From Delphinus delphis (taxonomy: Eukaryota > Chordata > Mammalia > Artiodactyla > Delphinidae), in contig NC_082687.1 of the NCBI RefSeq assembly GCF_949987515.2, positions 117,161,838-117,225,837 on the forward strand: 64,000 bases of DNA, in the 5' to 3' direction. Position numbers and translations under genes: made by a program. The notes beneath the pieces are model-generated. The model ran no database searches. It worked only from the letters and a program-made list of their open reading frames with translations, and was not told where the DNA came from. Below are positions 22,120 to 33,264 of this stretch, piece after piece. Numbering within the stretch: the stretch's first letter is position 1; the number at the start of each line of letters is the position of its first letter.

Positions 22120-23075
22120 GGTATGCTGTAGGGTTCCATGGTCAGCCCACGGCCTCTTGCTCTGCACACTATCCCTAGGAGATTATTTCCTTCTCGGAGG
22201 TTCTACTGCCCCTATTATGATAATGCTGTTCATGTCTCTGTCTCTAGCCCAGATCTTACCTTCAGATCTATCCTCTACGTAACTGCCAGCTGTTGTGATG
22301 TTGGCGAAACATATATTGGCCCATGCTACTTTCCTAATTAAAATCCTTCAGTGTTTCCTCATGGCTTTCAGACTAAAGCAAGTGCTCTTTAATTTTGGAA
22401 AAATGGATCCTTTACTGATGATGCTCTCTTTAGTCTTATCATTTTTTTAAACTATTTGAGCTTTAAACTTCAGTAACACCAATTGCTTATAGTTACTCTT
22501 CACATATATGCATATATGCATGTATACATACATTTATATTTATACTTTTTTTTTTTCTTTTGGTCATCTGTCTTAACTCTTTTTTTTTTTTTTTTGCGGT
22601 ATGTGGGCCTCTCACTGTTGTGGCCTCTCCCATTGCGGAGCACAGGCTCCGGACGCACAGGCTCAGCGGCCATGGCTCACAGGCCCAGCCGCTCCGCGGC
22701 ATGTGGGATCTTCCCGGACCGGGGCACGCACCCGTGTCCCCTGCATCGGCAGGCGGACTCTCAACCACTGTGCCACCAGGGAAGCCCTGTCTTAACTCTT
22801 GCTTCTCCCTCAATATGTAATTCTCTTCCTCCTTCACCTGGCAAACTTCTGTCACCTCCTCAGAAGGTGAGGTGTCTTGGCCCTGAATGAATTACCTCTA
22901 TATTTTTATAATACTCTGCATATCATTGTCACTTAACACATTGTTTCATAATTACCTGTTCATATGGCTGTTTCCTTCACTACCCTGGGAGCACCCGGAG
23001 GGTAGGGACTGTATCCTATTCATCCTTGCATCCTTAGTGTCTAGTGTATGCTCATAGAATGGTTAAATAAATGAG
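22120..23075 (+). repeat. L2 LINE, split by a SINE
   Basis: CTCTGCACACTATCCCTAGG, TAGCCCAGATCTTACCTTCA, CCTTCAGTGTTTCCTCATGG and the terminal GAGGGTAGGGACTGTATCCT and ATGGTTAAATAAATGAGGA blocks follow L2 order. A CHR-2-like SINE at 22582-22786 interrupts it, so the SINE is younger. Confidence 0.75.
22582..22786 (-). mobile_element. CHR-2-like cetacean SINE
   Basis: Minus strand begins GGGCTTCCCTGGTGGCACAG and ends in GCATACCGC before a long A-tail. The perfect 14-bp target-site duplication CTGTCTTAACTCTT lies at 22568-22581 and 22787-22800. All frames of 64-135 codons crossing it are artefacts of the SINE. Confidence 0.96.
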
Positions 23076-23694
23076 GAAGGAGTGAAGGTCAAAGGGAAAC
23101 TCACATGGAAAACATGTTTTTGTACTTCAGTTTAATTTTTTAGCCACTTAGTAATTCCAGTTAACCACACGGAAAATTTGTTACTGTTAAATTCTTTTTG
23201 TTACCAGTCCTAATCAGATATTATCTGAAGTGGACATACCTCTGCATAATGTACAGGGCTGTTTCCTTCCCTCAAGAACTCCTTCAGTTTTAGAGAAAAA
23301 AATAGATTGGTTTTCTGCTCCAAGATCCGCAGGTGGATGATCCGTTCTGCAAGGAAAAATATGCCATATTGGTGGTGCTCCTTACTTTATCCTTCTAAAG
23401 AATTCCCTGAGGAAACTCCAACTGTCTACTTTCTAGCCTGATGGGATGGTCAAATAGGTGTTGCTCTTAACTCTTTTCTACCTACATATTCATAGGACCT
23501 ATATATTTTCTACCTACATATTCATTTGGGACCTACATGTTCACACAAAGAGACACATACCATATTTGTTTATAAAACCAAAGAGGGTTAACAGCCTTTT
23601 CCAGTACATTAACTCCTGGCATTTTCTGATTTCTGTTAGTTGTGAATATAAGGCCGCTTTTGTAATAGGATAGAGAGACATAGTGTTGTCTTAC
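23076..23694. other. No gene recognised; short duplication
   Basis: TTTTCTACCTACATATTCAT occurs at 23474-23493 and again at 23516-23535. Otherwise unassigned AT-rich DNA. Confidence 0.6.
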
Positions 23695-23904
23695 TTTTTT
23701 TTTTTTTTTTTACGGTACGCGGGCCTCTCACTGTTGTGGCCTCTCACGTTGCGGAGCACAGGCTCCGGACGCGCAGGCTCAGCGGCCACGGCTCACGGGC
23801 CTAGCCGCTCCGCGGCACGTGGGATCTTCCCGGACCGGGGCACGAACCCGCATCCCCTGCATCGGCAGGCGGACTCTCAACCACTGCGCCACCAGGGAAG
23901 CCCA
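23695..23904 (-). mobile_element. CHR-2-like cetacean SINE
   Basis: Minus strand begins GGGCTTCCCTGGTGGCGCAG; the CpG-rich body is well kept and ends in GCGTACCGT plus an A-tail. TTGTCTTAC plus T-rich sequence flanks at 23686-23694 and 23905-23913. Retained CpGs suggest a young copy. Confidence 0.95.
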
Positions 23905-26604
23905 TTGTCTTACATTTTAAACTCCAAGGAAAAGTGTCCTATAAGAATCACTTTATACCTAGGGATTTCAGACAGCTAATAGGCTCAGGCTGTCAAGAAG
24001 AAATAAGATCTTTTTACTGGAAGTATCATCTATATAGTATAATTTCGCCATATTTGGACTAGCTGGCCCTATCTATGCATATATTTTTAATTATACATAT
24101 GTGCTAAAATACAAAGTAAATCTTGTAAATAAAACAATACATGTCATGGATATATAATAAAGGAACTGCAGTATCCAGGTTCCTTGCGTATATCTGGGGG
24201 GAAAATGTCTCAGCCATACACACAGCATGGTGGCAACTTGGGAAAATTGGCGTTTTAGCTAAATTTCACACGTAGTATATAATGTAAAACCCCAAATATT
24301 GAACTTTAAGTTTGCTTCCTAGCTCTAAATACAAACAAGATGGTTAACTGACCTGTGCCATCCCTCCTAGAATACAGAGGCTGGCTGTTGAGTGTAGCTG
24401 AGGACATGCCTGCAGACTGCAGACCCACTGGAGAGGATACTGGCTCTTAACATCAGTGTAACCTGTGTGTTCTATAACGTAGCTCCTTTCCTTAGCTTCC
24501 TGAACCTCTCCTTATGAAAAATTCCTTGCATGAGCAAAGGACAGTTAGCTCAATAGGCTACACTAAACACACACACACACACAAACACAAAACAAACCAC
24601 AAAACAAAAACCACTGGAGTTCATGTGGCAACAAGTTTTTCAAGAAAGTTTTAAGGGGATTGTTACTCTAAGTTTCAATTAATGCTGATCTCAGATGGAA
24701 TAATTTGCACTTCTATGTAATTTGTGTTTCAGTACACATGTGGTTGACAGGAGCTGACTAAATACATCAGATTTTACATATCTGTCAGTAAATCACAGCT
24801 TGTAAATGTGAAAGGCAGTACCTGGCAGCTTTGTGTGGGTGTGTAGCATTCCCCAGTGGATATATATCGAAAACAATCTCTTCTGTCATGGGTATACCCT
24901 TACTCCAGGACTGTACAGGTCTGCAGGAAATCTTTGCCCATTTTTAATTTTCAGAGCATGGGGATCTAGAATTAGCAGAAGAGAGTCTTGTGGCGTGATT
25001 GCAAATGATAGAAATTTTTAATTTGGCATTGCCTTTTAGGTGTTATCTTTTGGGATGGAACAAAGCCATGAGCATTCTGAGTTAATTCATTAGTAATAAT
25101 AACATGGATCTTAAGAGGGTAGAAATATTTCCCCAAACATGCACCTAATGCACTGGCAACATAAAAGCCAAAAGGGGATTCAGAGCAAAAAAGGCCAGGA
25201 TTTTGCTCAATGTTGGATGGGTTGTGCCTGCCGGCATTTCCTCTCCTGCCCCTGGGCATTCACGCCCACCTTCTTAACCACTTGACAGGGTCATCTGCGC
25301 TGGTCCCAAGATGTATGACACACCATTTCTGTGTGAAGGGCTGAAGAATCTCCAAAAAGATATAGAGAAATTTTCTTTCAGATTATGTCTTCTCTGGCCA
25401 GGTGAATAAAGCTCAGTTCTTAGAAAGTGACAGTCTGTCCTGCTGGCATCTCCACTGTTTTAAAGGGCGGTTTTCCTTTAGGCCACTCTCGAGGCAATCA
25501 AGCAGCTTCTCTCCAGTCTTGTTTCTGTCAGTCTGTCAGTTGCAAAAGCCCCAATATTGTGCATTGAAGTTGAGTAGCCAACATATTACTGGAATTTTGA
25601 AAACTATTCTGCAAATTGCCGTCCTAGGCACATAAAACCTAATACACAGTCTTTGTAGCTGTAGTAATCCAATAACCGATTTTTTCTTAGAGTAAGAGTG
25701 ATTCTCCTTTTCCTTCCATGGCATATGCTCCCAGCTGCACTGGTAATTTCATTGCATGATGAGATGTACCACTTTGCTAGAATTTCTGTTTACAGTCTAA
25801 TTAATTTTGTGGAGGAGACCAAAGTTTCAAGAATGTGGTCATTTCAGTGCCATGGTAACTAAACAAATGTGTGGTTAGGGAAGCATCAGGATGGAAAATA
25901 TTGCTGACATAGCAAGAGAACCCAAGGAAATACAGTTTCATTACCTGGACTTACTAGCATGTGACGCATCAGATATGATTTGCCACCTAGACTCACCAGC
26001 CAGTAATATGCCAACCTCGAATCACACGGCTATTGGCCTTAAAAGCCCAGCCTACTTGGAAATAATGCACTGATTTTTTTCCATCCCCAAAGCCCACTCC
26101 ATTTATTGCATTTTTTTGCTAGTCATAGTTCATTGTCATCACCTAAATATCAGGAGCTCCACCTTTAATATAGACCCCAGGTGTCAGGGCTTATGATCTA
26201 TGTTATTCTTCCTTATCCTTTAAGGCTGTTCTGTGAGGACAAAAGCCTAAATATCTTGAACTCCATAACTTTCCCTGAGCAACATTTATTACCTTCAGGC
26301 TCATTAAAGTCTAACCCTAATAGAGCTCCTGAATGCAGCTGTATTTAATTATTATTAACATCACTTAATAAACATGTTAATAACATTAAACATCAGTTTA
26401 ATTCTGTCTCCAGTATATTCAGAGGAAAAGGAGGTGGGAACTGTCTTAAGGATAAGTAAGAGTTCTCCATGAACTTAGGGGTGCAATATGTGATTATAAC
26501 TCTCTGCCTGCTGAGTTTGGGTTACAATTATAGATATGGAGTTGGTACCCTGAAAGCTCAGTGTGACAGTTTCCCAACTTTGATGCCTCAGAACCCCAAG
26601 ACAT
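23905..26604. other. Unique DNA, no gene recognised
   Basis: About 2.7 kb without a recognised repeat apart from a CA-rich patch at about 24568-24610. Frames of 60-95 codons (for example 24972-25259 minus and 25402-25635 plus) have no family features. The length of repeat-free sequence makes it a place to look for conserved non-coding DNA, but nothing in it proves function. Confidence 0.45.
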
Positions 26605-26605
26605 T

Positions 26606-26647
26606 TTATTTATTTATTTGTTTGTTTGTTTATTTATTTATTTATTA
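26606..26647. repeat. (TTTA)n/(TTTG)n microsatellite
   Basis: Tetranucleotide units of TTTA interrupted by TTTG units. Confidence 0.9.
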
Positions 26648-26669
26648 AGACATTTTAAAAAGGTCTAAA

Positions 26670-26882
26670 AACTTCTGAGATTTTGTTTATTGAGGTATAG
26701 TTGATGTAAAATATCATATAAGTTTCAGGGGTTCAAAATAGTTTCACAATTTTTAAAGGTTATATTCTATTTGTAGTTATTATAAAATATTGGCTGTATT
26801 TCCTGTGTTGTGCTATATATCCTTGTAGTTTATTTATTTTATACATAGTAGCTTGTATCTCTTAATCCCTTACCCCCGTCTT
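26670..26882 (-). mobile_element. L1 3' end, reverse orientation
   Basis: TTTATTGAGGTATAGTTGAT, AAGTTTCAGGGGTTCA, ATCCTTGTAGTTTATTTATT and ATACATAGTAGCTTGTATCT match the reverse L1 3' UTR of cetartiodactyls. Confidence 0.75.
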
Positions 26883-26884
26883 GC

Positions 26885-27440
26885 TAGGTACCAGGAAAAC
26901 AAAGATCAGTCGGACACAGACCCTGCCTCCAGAATGTGCAGTGTCACAGGGGAGAGGGTAGGAGCTTTTCTCGAGGAGAAATGCACTTGGAGCAGATGGA
27001 ACAATATTTGAACCGGCAAGGAGGCATGGCATGGTGTATGTCTGAGGAACTACAAGCACATCCGTGAATGGAGAACAGAGCTGGGGATTATAGGAGGTAA
27101 CTGGAGAGGTGGGCAGGGCCAGATTAGGAAGACCTTGTAAGCCCCGATAGAGATCTTAGGTTTTGTCCTGTCAGTGTGTGATAGGGAGCAACCGTGAAAA
27201 TTCTTTCCATAATTCTTGAGTCCTCCAGGAGAGGAGAAAACCTTCTGCTGTTTTATACATATCTGGAGCTGCTAGGAAGCTGTTGCAACTGTGGAATATG
27301 GTGAGGATGTGAATTGTGGCAGCTGCAGTGGGTTGAGGAGAATAGGATGTGGTTAAGAAATGTTTGTGTCATGCAGTGGAAAGGTCTGGATGACCCATTG
27401 GAGATAGGGGGAAAGAATAATAAGGGTGACTAAAGGACTA
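26885..27440 (+). repeat. Ancient GA-rich interspersed repeat
   Basis: GGTGGGCAGGGCCAGATTAG, GAAGACCTTGTAAGCC, TTTTGTCCTGTCAGTGTG and GCTGTTGCAACTGTGGAATA follow a very common mammalian repeat in order. This is the clearest of five copies in the window. The class is not assigned. Confidence 0.6.
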
Positions 27441-28225
27441 CTTCTTCTGCCTTGATTAAATGGCGCCAACACCTACTCAAAAGGGAACACAGCACCCCCT
27501 GGAGATGTGCAGTGCAAACCTGTACAAAATCACACAGTGCACAGTAACCCTGAGAGCCAGGCTGCAGTTTGGTCTATGAACTTTCTAGCAGTCAAAGCAC
27601 AGAGAAAAATACAGTCAGTTACAAGAGTCACATTATTCAAAGGTGTAATGCAACAAAGACTGTAAGATGCTATAAGTTATAAAATGTAATAAAGGAGATT
27701 ATTACTATGATAGTCAAACGTGCCTTTCACTAGAGGAGCCAGGGTGCTGTCCTCCAGCTCTCCTAAGTCTGCCAAAGCCCAGCAGCGCGGGGGCGGTCTG
27801 CTTCCCCAGGGCTTCTGTCCATAAAGAGTGAGAATGTGCTCCCCTCCCCACCTCAGCAAGTGGACGCAGAAGCAGCAGGGACTCACCCTCTGTTAGCCCC
27901 TGCCTAGACCATCCCTGTCCGTAGATTGACACCTCTTTCTTAGAGGCATACTTCTGGAGTCACCATCTATTTCATTCTCTTCCTGGAGTCGTCTTCTTTC
28001 CCCTTCAGCAAAAACCAAAACCTCCTCTTAGTCCTAGCTCGCTAGCTTGTCCAACATGCACAGCCTAGCCTGGAGCCTAGCAGGTGTGGAGCAGAGGAGA
28101 TGAGATTCCTGCCACAGATATTTTCTGCATTCAAAAAAAATCAAAATTTGACATTATTCAGATATTTACTCTTATTTTTCTAACTCATAGTGGCTCTTGG
28201 ATTCTCTTTAATTTTACAGACAAGA
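27441..28225. other. Unique DNA with a GC-richer patch
   Basis: About 27720-27930 is GC-richer than its surroundings and carries two overlapping minus-strand frames of 69 and 72 codons without recognisable homology. No repeat was identified. It could be unique non-coding DNA; nothing supports an exon. Confidence 0.4.
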
Positions 28226-28229
28226 CATA

Positions 28230-28412
28230 AAATGTTGCAATCAGAAGAGACCCTAAAATTACCCTGGCCAATCCTGTACTCTTACAGATGAGGAAATTGA
28301 GGCGCAGAAAAGTAAAATGAATTGTTCAAAGCTATGCAACTGGGTAGTGTCTGAGCAGAACCTAGATTCAAGTGCCCTGACTCTCAGATAAGTATTTCTC
28401 CATTACCATGTT
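28230..28412 (-). repeat. MIR-like element, reverse orientation
   Basis: TCTTACAGATGAGGAAATTG, AGGCGCAGAAAAGTAAAATG, TGTTCAAAGCTATGCAAC and CCTAGATTCAAGTGCCCTGA follow the reverse MIR/MIR3 order. Confidence 0.7.
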
Positions 28413-28437
28413 GCTTCCCAGAGCTTTCTTGAAATTG

Positions 28438-28502
28438 CACGAGAGAGACAGAGGTAGAGGGAGTGAGAAAGATAGAAGGAGAGAGAGGGAAAGAGAAAGA
28501 GT
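28438..28502. repeat. GA-rich simple sequence
   Basis: Imperfect GAGA/GGAGAGAG tract. Opposite frames of 62 codons here are low-complexity artefacts. Confidence 0.9.
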
Positions 28503-29096
28503 GTCGTTTATGTTTGAAAACATCAGCCCTCTGTGCTGGAAAAGTAGAATTGTCAAAAAAAATAACTTTTACATTTTATACATTCTAGTAGTATAGCTGC
28601 AAGATAGTACTATATTATGTCTCTATGAATGTAGAGACTTGTATCTGCTTTATGATACGTACTGGTGGCCATGCTGACCCAGGGTTGCTTTCAAGTATGT
28701 TATTCTAGAGCTTGTTTTTTCCTAAAAACGACCGAGGAGTTACAATCATGACAGAACTTTGGAAAATGATGGATGTTTAATGTTCCATAGATGACAGAGA
28801 GTTTGCAAAGGCTGTTGCTGCTATTGGTATCTAGTAGTTGCCTTAGTTTTACATATATACTCTATGGATATCATTTAAATTTTTGGAAAATTTAGCTGTG
28901 CCATCTATCTTGAAAAAAAGCATCCTACTTATTTGTGTTGTGCTGATATTCTACAGAAATTGGTCAGGAAATTATACTGATCTAGAAATATTCAACTGCT
29001 TCTCCCCCATTTTTAATTTTATAATGCTCTGTGTTAAATATGTACATGGGTTGATTACGGAAGAGAAGAAAGTATTCTGTTATTAAAATAGCATTT
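28503..29096. other. No feature recognised
   Basis: AT-rich DNA without a recognisable gene or repeat. Confidence 0.45.
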
Positions 29097-29275
29097 GTGT
29101 TTGGACCTCATCCTGGGAGGAGGAGGGTGTGTGCTGGGTGCTTGGGCTCTGTAGAGGCCGGGCTGCCAGGCTCCTACGACAGGAGGTTTGCTAGGCAACC
29201 AGAACGAGCTTTCAAACCAGCCTGGATATTCCTGCCTGGCCTGCTGCCATCCTCCAAGAAGGCAAGTAGGTGCAG
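29097..29275 (+). other. GC-rich block with an RFX/X-box-like site
   Basis: A sharply bounded GC-rich block sits in AT-rich DNA. At 29185-29200 it contains GGTTTGCTAGGCAACC, which differs by one base from the RFX-type motif GTTGCTAGGCAACC and is a near palindrome. A 68-codon frame (29097-29303) has no recognised homology. It could be a regulatory element, an untranslated exon or an unrecognised repeat. Confidence 0.35.
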
Positions 29276-30055
29276 TAAATTAGAACTGAACCATAATTGT
29301 TGATGTGTTACCCTGTAAGAAGTGTTGATGTTTTATGGCAAGAGGTTTGTTCAAAACTAATCAGTCCATGTAGGGGTTTATTTGCTAATTGGTCAGGATC
29401 AAAACTTATAAAAAGCATTTGGAAAACAGTCATCTGTGATTATACTGCAGGAAAAAAACCTTATGATGAATCAGAAGTGTTGATGTTTGAGAAAGCTTGT
29501 CAACCTGCATATAAACTTGTGTGGGAAGAAATACAATTAAAATATGTCCTTCTATAGTAAATTAAAAAAAGCTTCTCCCAACAAGAAAAAACCAGATGGC
29601 ATAGGTCTTATTAGGTCATAACTGATACTTTGAGACTTGAAAAATCCAGACTAGGTCCAAAGGCATCCAAATGTGTGCAGTGACATTTCTTTAGAAAGAT
29701 TAGACATTACTCAGAAAGTTTTAGGTCATCCCCACATAGATACAAAAGGATGTTCTTTTCTTTAATCTTTCTTTTGTTTGTTCTTTTATTTTATAAATGT
29801 CTGGTGAAGAGGATTAGCCTAATCACCCTGGGATACTGTGAGGCAGTTTTCTTACGTTGTATTTTTGTATTTATATATTTATACATAAATACCTACATAG
29901 TAAAATGTAAACCAACTTCGAAAACCCTGGGTAATGAACTATTTCTTGTTCATGAACTAAACATTCCACAAAAATGTGCTCTTGTCCTACACTGTATTTG
30001 CCTGATTATATAGCACTGCTAATGTTGTAATAAAAACACTTGTTTAATTAACAGT
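29276..30055. other. AT-rich DNA, nothing recognised
   Basis: Frames of 86-87 codons at 29297-29557 and 29750-30013 have no domain or motif that I recognise. Confidence 0.45.
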
Positions 30056-30059
30056 TTTC

Positions 30060-30125
30060 CATAGAAGATTGTAAGCTCTGAGGAAGGAATCATGTCTATC
30101 TTATTCACTGCTTCTTTGCCAGCAC
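30060..30125 (+). repeat. Possible L2 3' fragment
   Basis: GATTGTAAGCTCTGAGGAAG followed by GAATCATGTCTATCTTATTC resembles the TAAGCTCCATGAGGGCAGGG..GTCTGTCTTGTTC part of L2. Confidence 0.5.
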
Positions 30126-30159
30126 TTAAGAAAGATCCTGATCCCTGGCCATATAAAGA

Positions 30160-30310
30160 AAAAAAAGTGAAAGGTAGAGATAAAGAGAAAGGAAAGAAGG
30201 AAGGGAGGAAGAATAGAAAGAATGAAAGAGGAGGAAAGAGGGAAGGATGGATGGGAAGAGAAAGGAGAGAGGAAGGGAAAGAAGAGAAAAAGAGAGAGCA
30301 GAAGCAAAAA
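30160..30310. repeat. Long purine tract
   Basis: Nearly pure A/G on the plus strand, with GGAAA, GGGAAG and AGAGAG units. The opposite-strand frames of 65-76 codons are low-complexity artefacts. It abuts the 5' end of an L1. Confidence 0.9.
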
Positions 30311-30314
30311 ATAA

Positions 30315-30847
30315 ACCGGACATATATACAATGGAATATTACTCAGCCATAAAAAGAAACGAAATTGAGTTATTTGTAGTGAGATGGAGGGACCTAGAGT
30401 CTGTCATACAGAGTGAAGTAAGTCAGAAAAAGAAAAACAAATACCATATGCTAACACATATATATGGAATCTAAAAAAAGGAAAATTGTTCTGAAGAACC
30501 TAGGGGCAGGACAGGAATAAAGGCGAAGACGTAGAGAATGGACTTGAGGACACGGGGAGGGGGAAGGGTGAGCTGGGACAAAGTGAGAGAGTGGCATGGA
30601 CATATATACACTACCAAATGTAAAATAGATAGCTAGTGGGAAGCAGCTGCATAGCACAGGGAGATTAGCTTGGTGCTTTGTGACCACCTAGAGGGGTGGG
30701 ATAGGGAGGGTGAGAGGGAGACACAAGAGGGAGGGGATATAGGGATATATGTATATGTATAGCTGATTCACTTTGTTATAAAGCAGAAACTAACACACCA
30801 CTGTAAAGCAATTATACTCCAATAAAGATGTTTAAAAAAATAAATAA
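30315..30847 (+). mobile_element. 5'-truncated L1 3' end
   Basis: It opens with the end of ORF2 (ATATATACAATGGAATATTA, CTCAGCCATAAAAAGAAACG) and continues through the cetartiodactyl L1 3' UTR (GGAAGCAGCTGCATAGCACA, GGGAGATTAGCTTGGTGCTT) to CAATAAAGATG and an A-rich tail. It is well preserved and fairly young, but no intact ORF2 remains. Confidence 0.9.
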
Positions 30848-30848
30848 A

Positions 30849-31115
30849 GCTGGTTGATTAAGTTCTGGGGATATAATGTACATACAGTATGGTGACTATA
30901 GCTAACAGTACTGTATCACATATTTGAAAGTTGCCACAAAAGTGGATCTTAAAAGTTCTCATCACAAGAGAAATAACTTTGTAACTTTGTGAGGTGATGA
31001 ATATTAACTCAACTTATTGTGGTGATCATTTCACAATATATACATGTGTCAAGTCATAGTGTTGTACACCTAAAACCAGTACAATGTTATATGTCAATTA
31101 TATCTCAAAAAAACT
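30849..31115 (+). repeat. Older L1 3' end
   Basis: TGTACATACAGTATGGTGAC, TATAGCTAACAGTACTGTAT, GTTCTCATCACAAGAGAAAT and GTACACCTAAAACCAGTACA follow the 3' UTR of an older L1M-type element in the same orientation as the younger L1 just upstream. Confidence 0.75.
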
Positions 31116-31426
31116 GGCAGAAAAAAAGAATACATGCATACAGAAAAACAAAGCCAGTTGAATGCTGCTTTTTATTCGCCATAAGAATATAAACTGGCCA
31201 ATGCTTTGGACCTTTTTAAAATTTAGATTAATGCTTTTAGATTTTCATGAGTAACTGAGTCATTTACATCTTTAAATTTGTATCAGCATAAAGAGTTCAG
31301 AATGTCCTTTTAGAAAATCAAATGCCTCTCAAAGCTCTAAAATCAAGGGATTTCTTATCTGGTTTTGGCTAATAATGCAGGGAAAAAAAGAAATACATTT
31401 AGTTATATTTTCCCAGTAGTGAAGAG
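31116..31426. other. No feature recognised
   Basis: AT-rich DNA between L1 and SINE sequence. Confidence 0.45.
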
Positions 31427-31440
31427 CTGGATTTTATTTT

Positions 31441-31750
31441 ATTTTTTTTAAAGAAGATGTTGGGGGTAGGAGTTTATTAATTAATTAATTTATTTTTGCT
31501 GTGTTGGGTCTTCGTTTCTGTGCGAGGGCTTTCTCTAGTTGTGGCAAGCGGGGGCCACTCTTCATCGCGGTGCGAGGGCCTCTCACTATCGCGGCCTCTC
31601 TTGTTGCGGAGCACAGGCTCCAGACGCGCAGGTTCACTAGCTGTGGGCCTAGTTGCTCCGCGGCATGTGGGATCCTCCCAGACCAGGGCTCGAACCCGTG
31701 TCCCCCGCACTAGCAGGCAGACTCCCAACCACTGTGCCACCAGGGAAGCC
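31441..31750 (-). mobile_element. CHR-1-like SINE
   Basis: Minus strand begins GGGCTTCCCTGGTGGCACAG; the distal body reaches GAGTAGC-class CHR-1 sequence and an AT-rich tail with ATTAATTAATT. CTGGATTTTA occurs before (31427-31436) and after (31751-31760) as a target-site duplication. CpG-rich frames of 70-90 codons in it are artefacts. Confidence 0.9.
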
Positions 31751-31958
31751 CTGGATTTTAATTTTTAATAGAAAAATTTATACCTCATTTCTTCCTCTTG
31801 AATCCAGCCCCTCACTTTAGCTGAATGAGTTCCTCAAATCCTCATTTTTGTGTGTGCATGTGTACAGAGCCCTTCAATTATTTCCAAAGAGACTACAAAA
31901 TTGAAATAGTTTTTCATTAAGTTAAGTATGATGGAAAGTTCCAAAAAGTACTTGTGCA

Positions 31959-32407
31959 GTTTTGTTTTTTTTTTCAGGCTTCTTGATTTTTTTTTAACAT
32001 CTTTATTGGAGTATAATTGCTTTACAATGGTGTGTTAGTTTCTGCTTTATAACAAGCTGAATCAATTATACATATATTCCCATATCTCTTCCCTCTTGCG
32101 TCTCCCTCCCTCCCATCCTCCCTATCCCACCCCTCTAGGTGGTCACAAACCACCGAGCTGATCTCCCTGTGCTATGCGGCTGCTTCCCACTAGCTATCTA
32201 TTTTACATTTGGTAGTGTATATATGTCCATGCCACTCTCTCGCTTTGTCACAGCTTACCCTTCCCCCTCCCCATATCCTCAAGTCCATTCTCTAGTAGGT
32301 CTGTGTCTATATTCCCATCTTACCCCTAGGTTCTTCATGACCTTTTTTTTTCTTAGATTCCATATATATGTGTTAGCATACGGTATTTGTTTTTCTTTTT
32401 CTGACTT
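31959..32407 (-). mobile_element. 5'-truncated L1 3' end with 13-bp target-site duplication
   Basis: After a T-rich start the plus strand shows AACATCTTTATTGGAGTATA, ATCTCCCTGTGCTATGCGGC and the rest of the L1 3' UTR in reverse, ending with the complement of GGAATCTAAGAAAAA and AGTCAG. AAGTACTTGTGCA flanks it at 31946-31958 and 32408-32420. The tail has two T-runs separated by CAGGCTTCTTGA, discussed as a finding. Confidence 0.9.
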
Positions 32408-32420
32408 AAGTACTTGTGCA

Positions 32421-32760
32421 TTTTTATTTATTTATTTTAAATATTTGTTTATTTATTTTTGGCTGCACTGGGTCTTCGTTGCTGCGCGCGGGCTTTCTCT
32501 AGTTGCGGCCAGTGCGGCCTACTCTTCATTGCAGTGTGCAGGCTTTTCATTGCAGTGGCTTCTCTTTGTTGTGGAGCACGGGCTCTAGGCGCGCGGGCTT
32601 CAGTAGTTGTGGCTCGCCGGCTCTAGAGCACAGGCTCAATAGTTGTGGCTCATGGGCTTAGTTGCTCCGCAACATATGGGATCTTCCTGGACCAGAGCTC
32701 AAACTGTGTCCCCTACATTGGCAGGCGGATTCTTAATCGCTGCACCACCAGGGAAGTCCC
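32421..32760 (-). mobile_element. CHR-1-like SINE next to the L1 duplication
   Basis: Minus strand begins GGGACTTCCCTGGTGGTGCA and runs through the complete CHR-1-type body (GAGTAGGCC, GCCACTGCAATGAAAAGCC-like blocks) to an A/T-rich tail. TGTGCATTTT at 32415-32424 and TGTGCACTTT at 32761-32770 form an imperfect duplication. It sits directly at the L1 target-site duplication. The 149-codon frame at 32139-32588 is an L1/SINE artefact. Confidence 0.9.
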
Positions 32761-32770
32761 TGTGCACTTT

Positions 32771-33066
32771 TAAAATATAAATGTATAGTGATTATCATAA
32801 CTAATAAATTGATCTGGCTTAAGTCAGATTCCATTAATTAGAACCCTCAATCGATTTATCATGGATGTGTATATTTTGTTTCTGATTTATTTATTTTCTT
32901 CATTCTGCTTATAGAAGAAAAAGTCAAAGGACTAAGAAGGTAAATGGATGGTATTAATTTAGTAAACAAAAATTACCTCTTCAATGTTATATTGTTGGAA
33001 TAGATATTTATGATGGTAATCCTTTAGATTAACATTCATAATAATGACTCTGTAGGACTGCAACTA
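32771..33066. other. No feature recognised
   Basis: AT-rich unique DNA. Confidence 0.45.
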
Positions 33067-33080
33067 AGAATTTAGAGAGA

Positions 33081-33198
33081 GGGACTTCCCTGGCAATCCA
33101 GTGGTTAAGACTGTGCTCCCACTGCAGGGGGTGTGGGTTTCCTTGGTCGGGGAACTAAGATCCTGCGTAACGCGTGGTGTGACCAGAAAAAAAAAAAT
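33081..33198 (+). mobile_element. Short tRNA-derived SINE with 14-bp target-site duplication
   Basis: GGGACTTCCCTGGCAATCCA opens it, tRNA-like sequence with TGTGGGTTTCCTTGG follows, and an A-tail ends it. AGAATTTAGAGAGA is perfectly repeated at 33067-33080 and 33199-33212. Confidence 0.93.
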
Positions 33199-33264
33199 AG
33201 AATTTAGAGAGAACCTATTATGTATATAATATTGTATTAGGCACTCAGAAACAATAAAGATGGG

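Noticed and set aside
22483..22890. Frames of 64-135 codons with RSTGSG..GPSRSAACGIFPDRG-type translations, also at 18.4, 23.7 and 53.5 kb
   Set aside because: They are translations of CHR-2-like SINEs in different frames. Their similarity to each other reflects the SINE, not a protein family.
30092..30352. Lysine/glutamate-rich 86-codon frame and its opposite-strand partners
   Set aside because: Low-complexity purine tract plus the start of an L1; not a protein gene.
32139..32588. 149-codon plus-strand frame
   Set aside because: It runs through the reversed L1 3' UTR into an adjoining SINE; not a gene.
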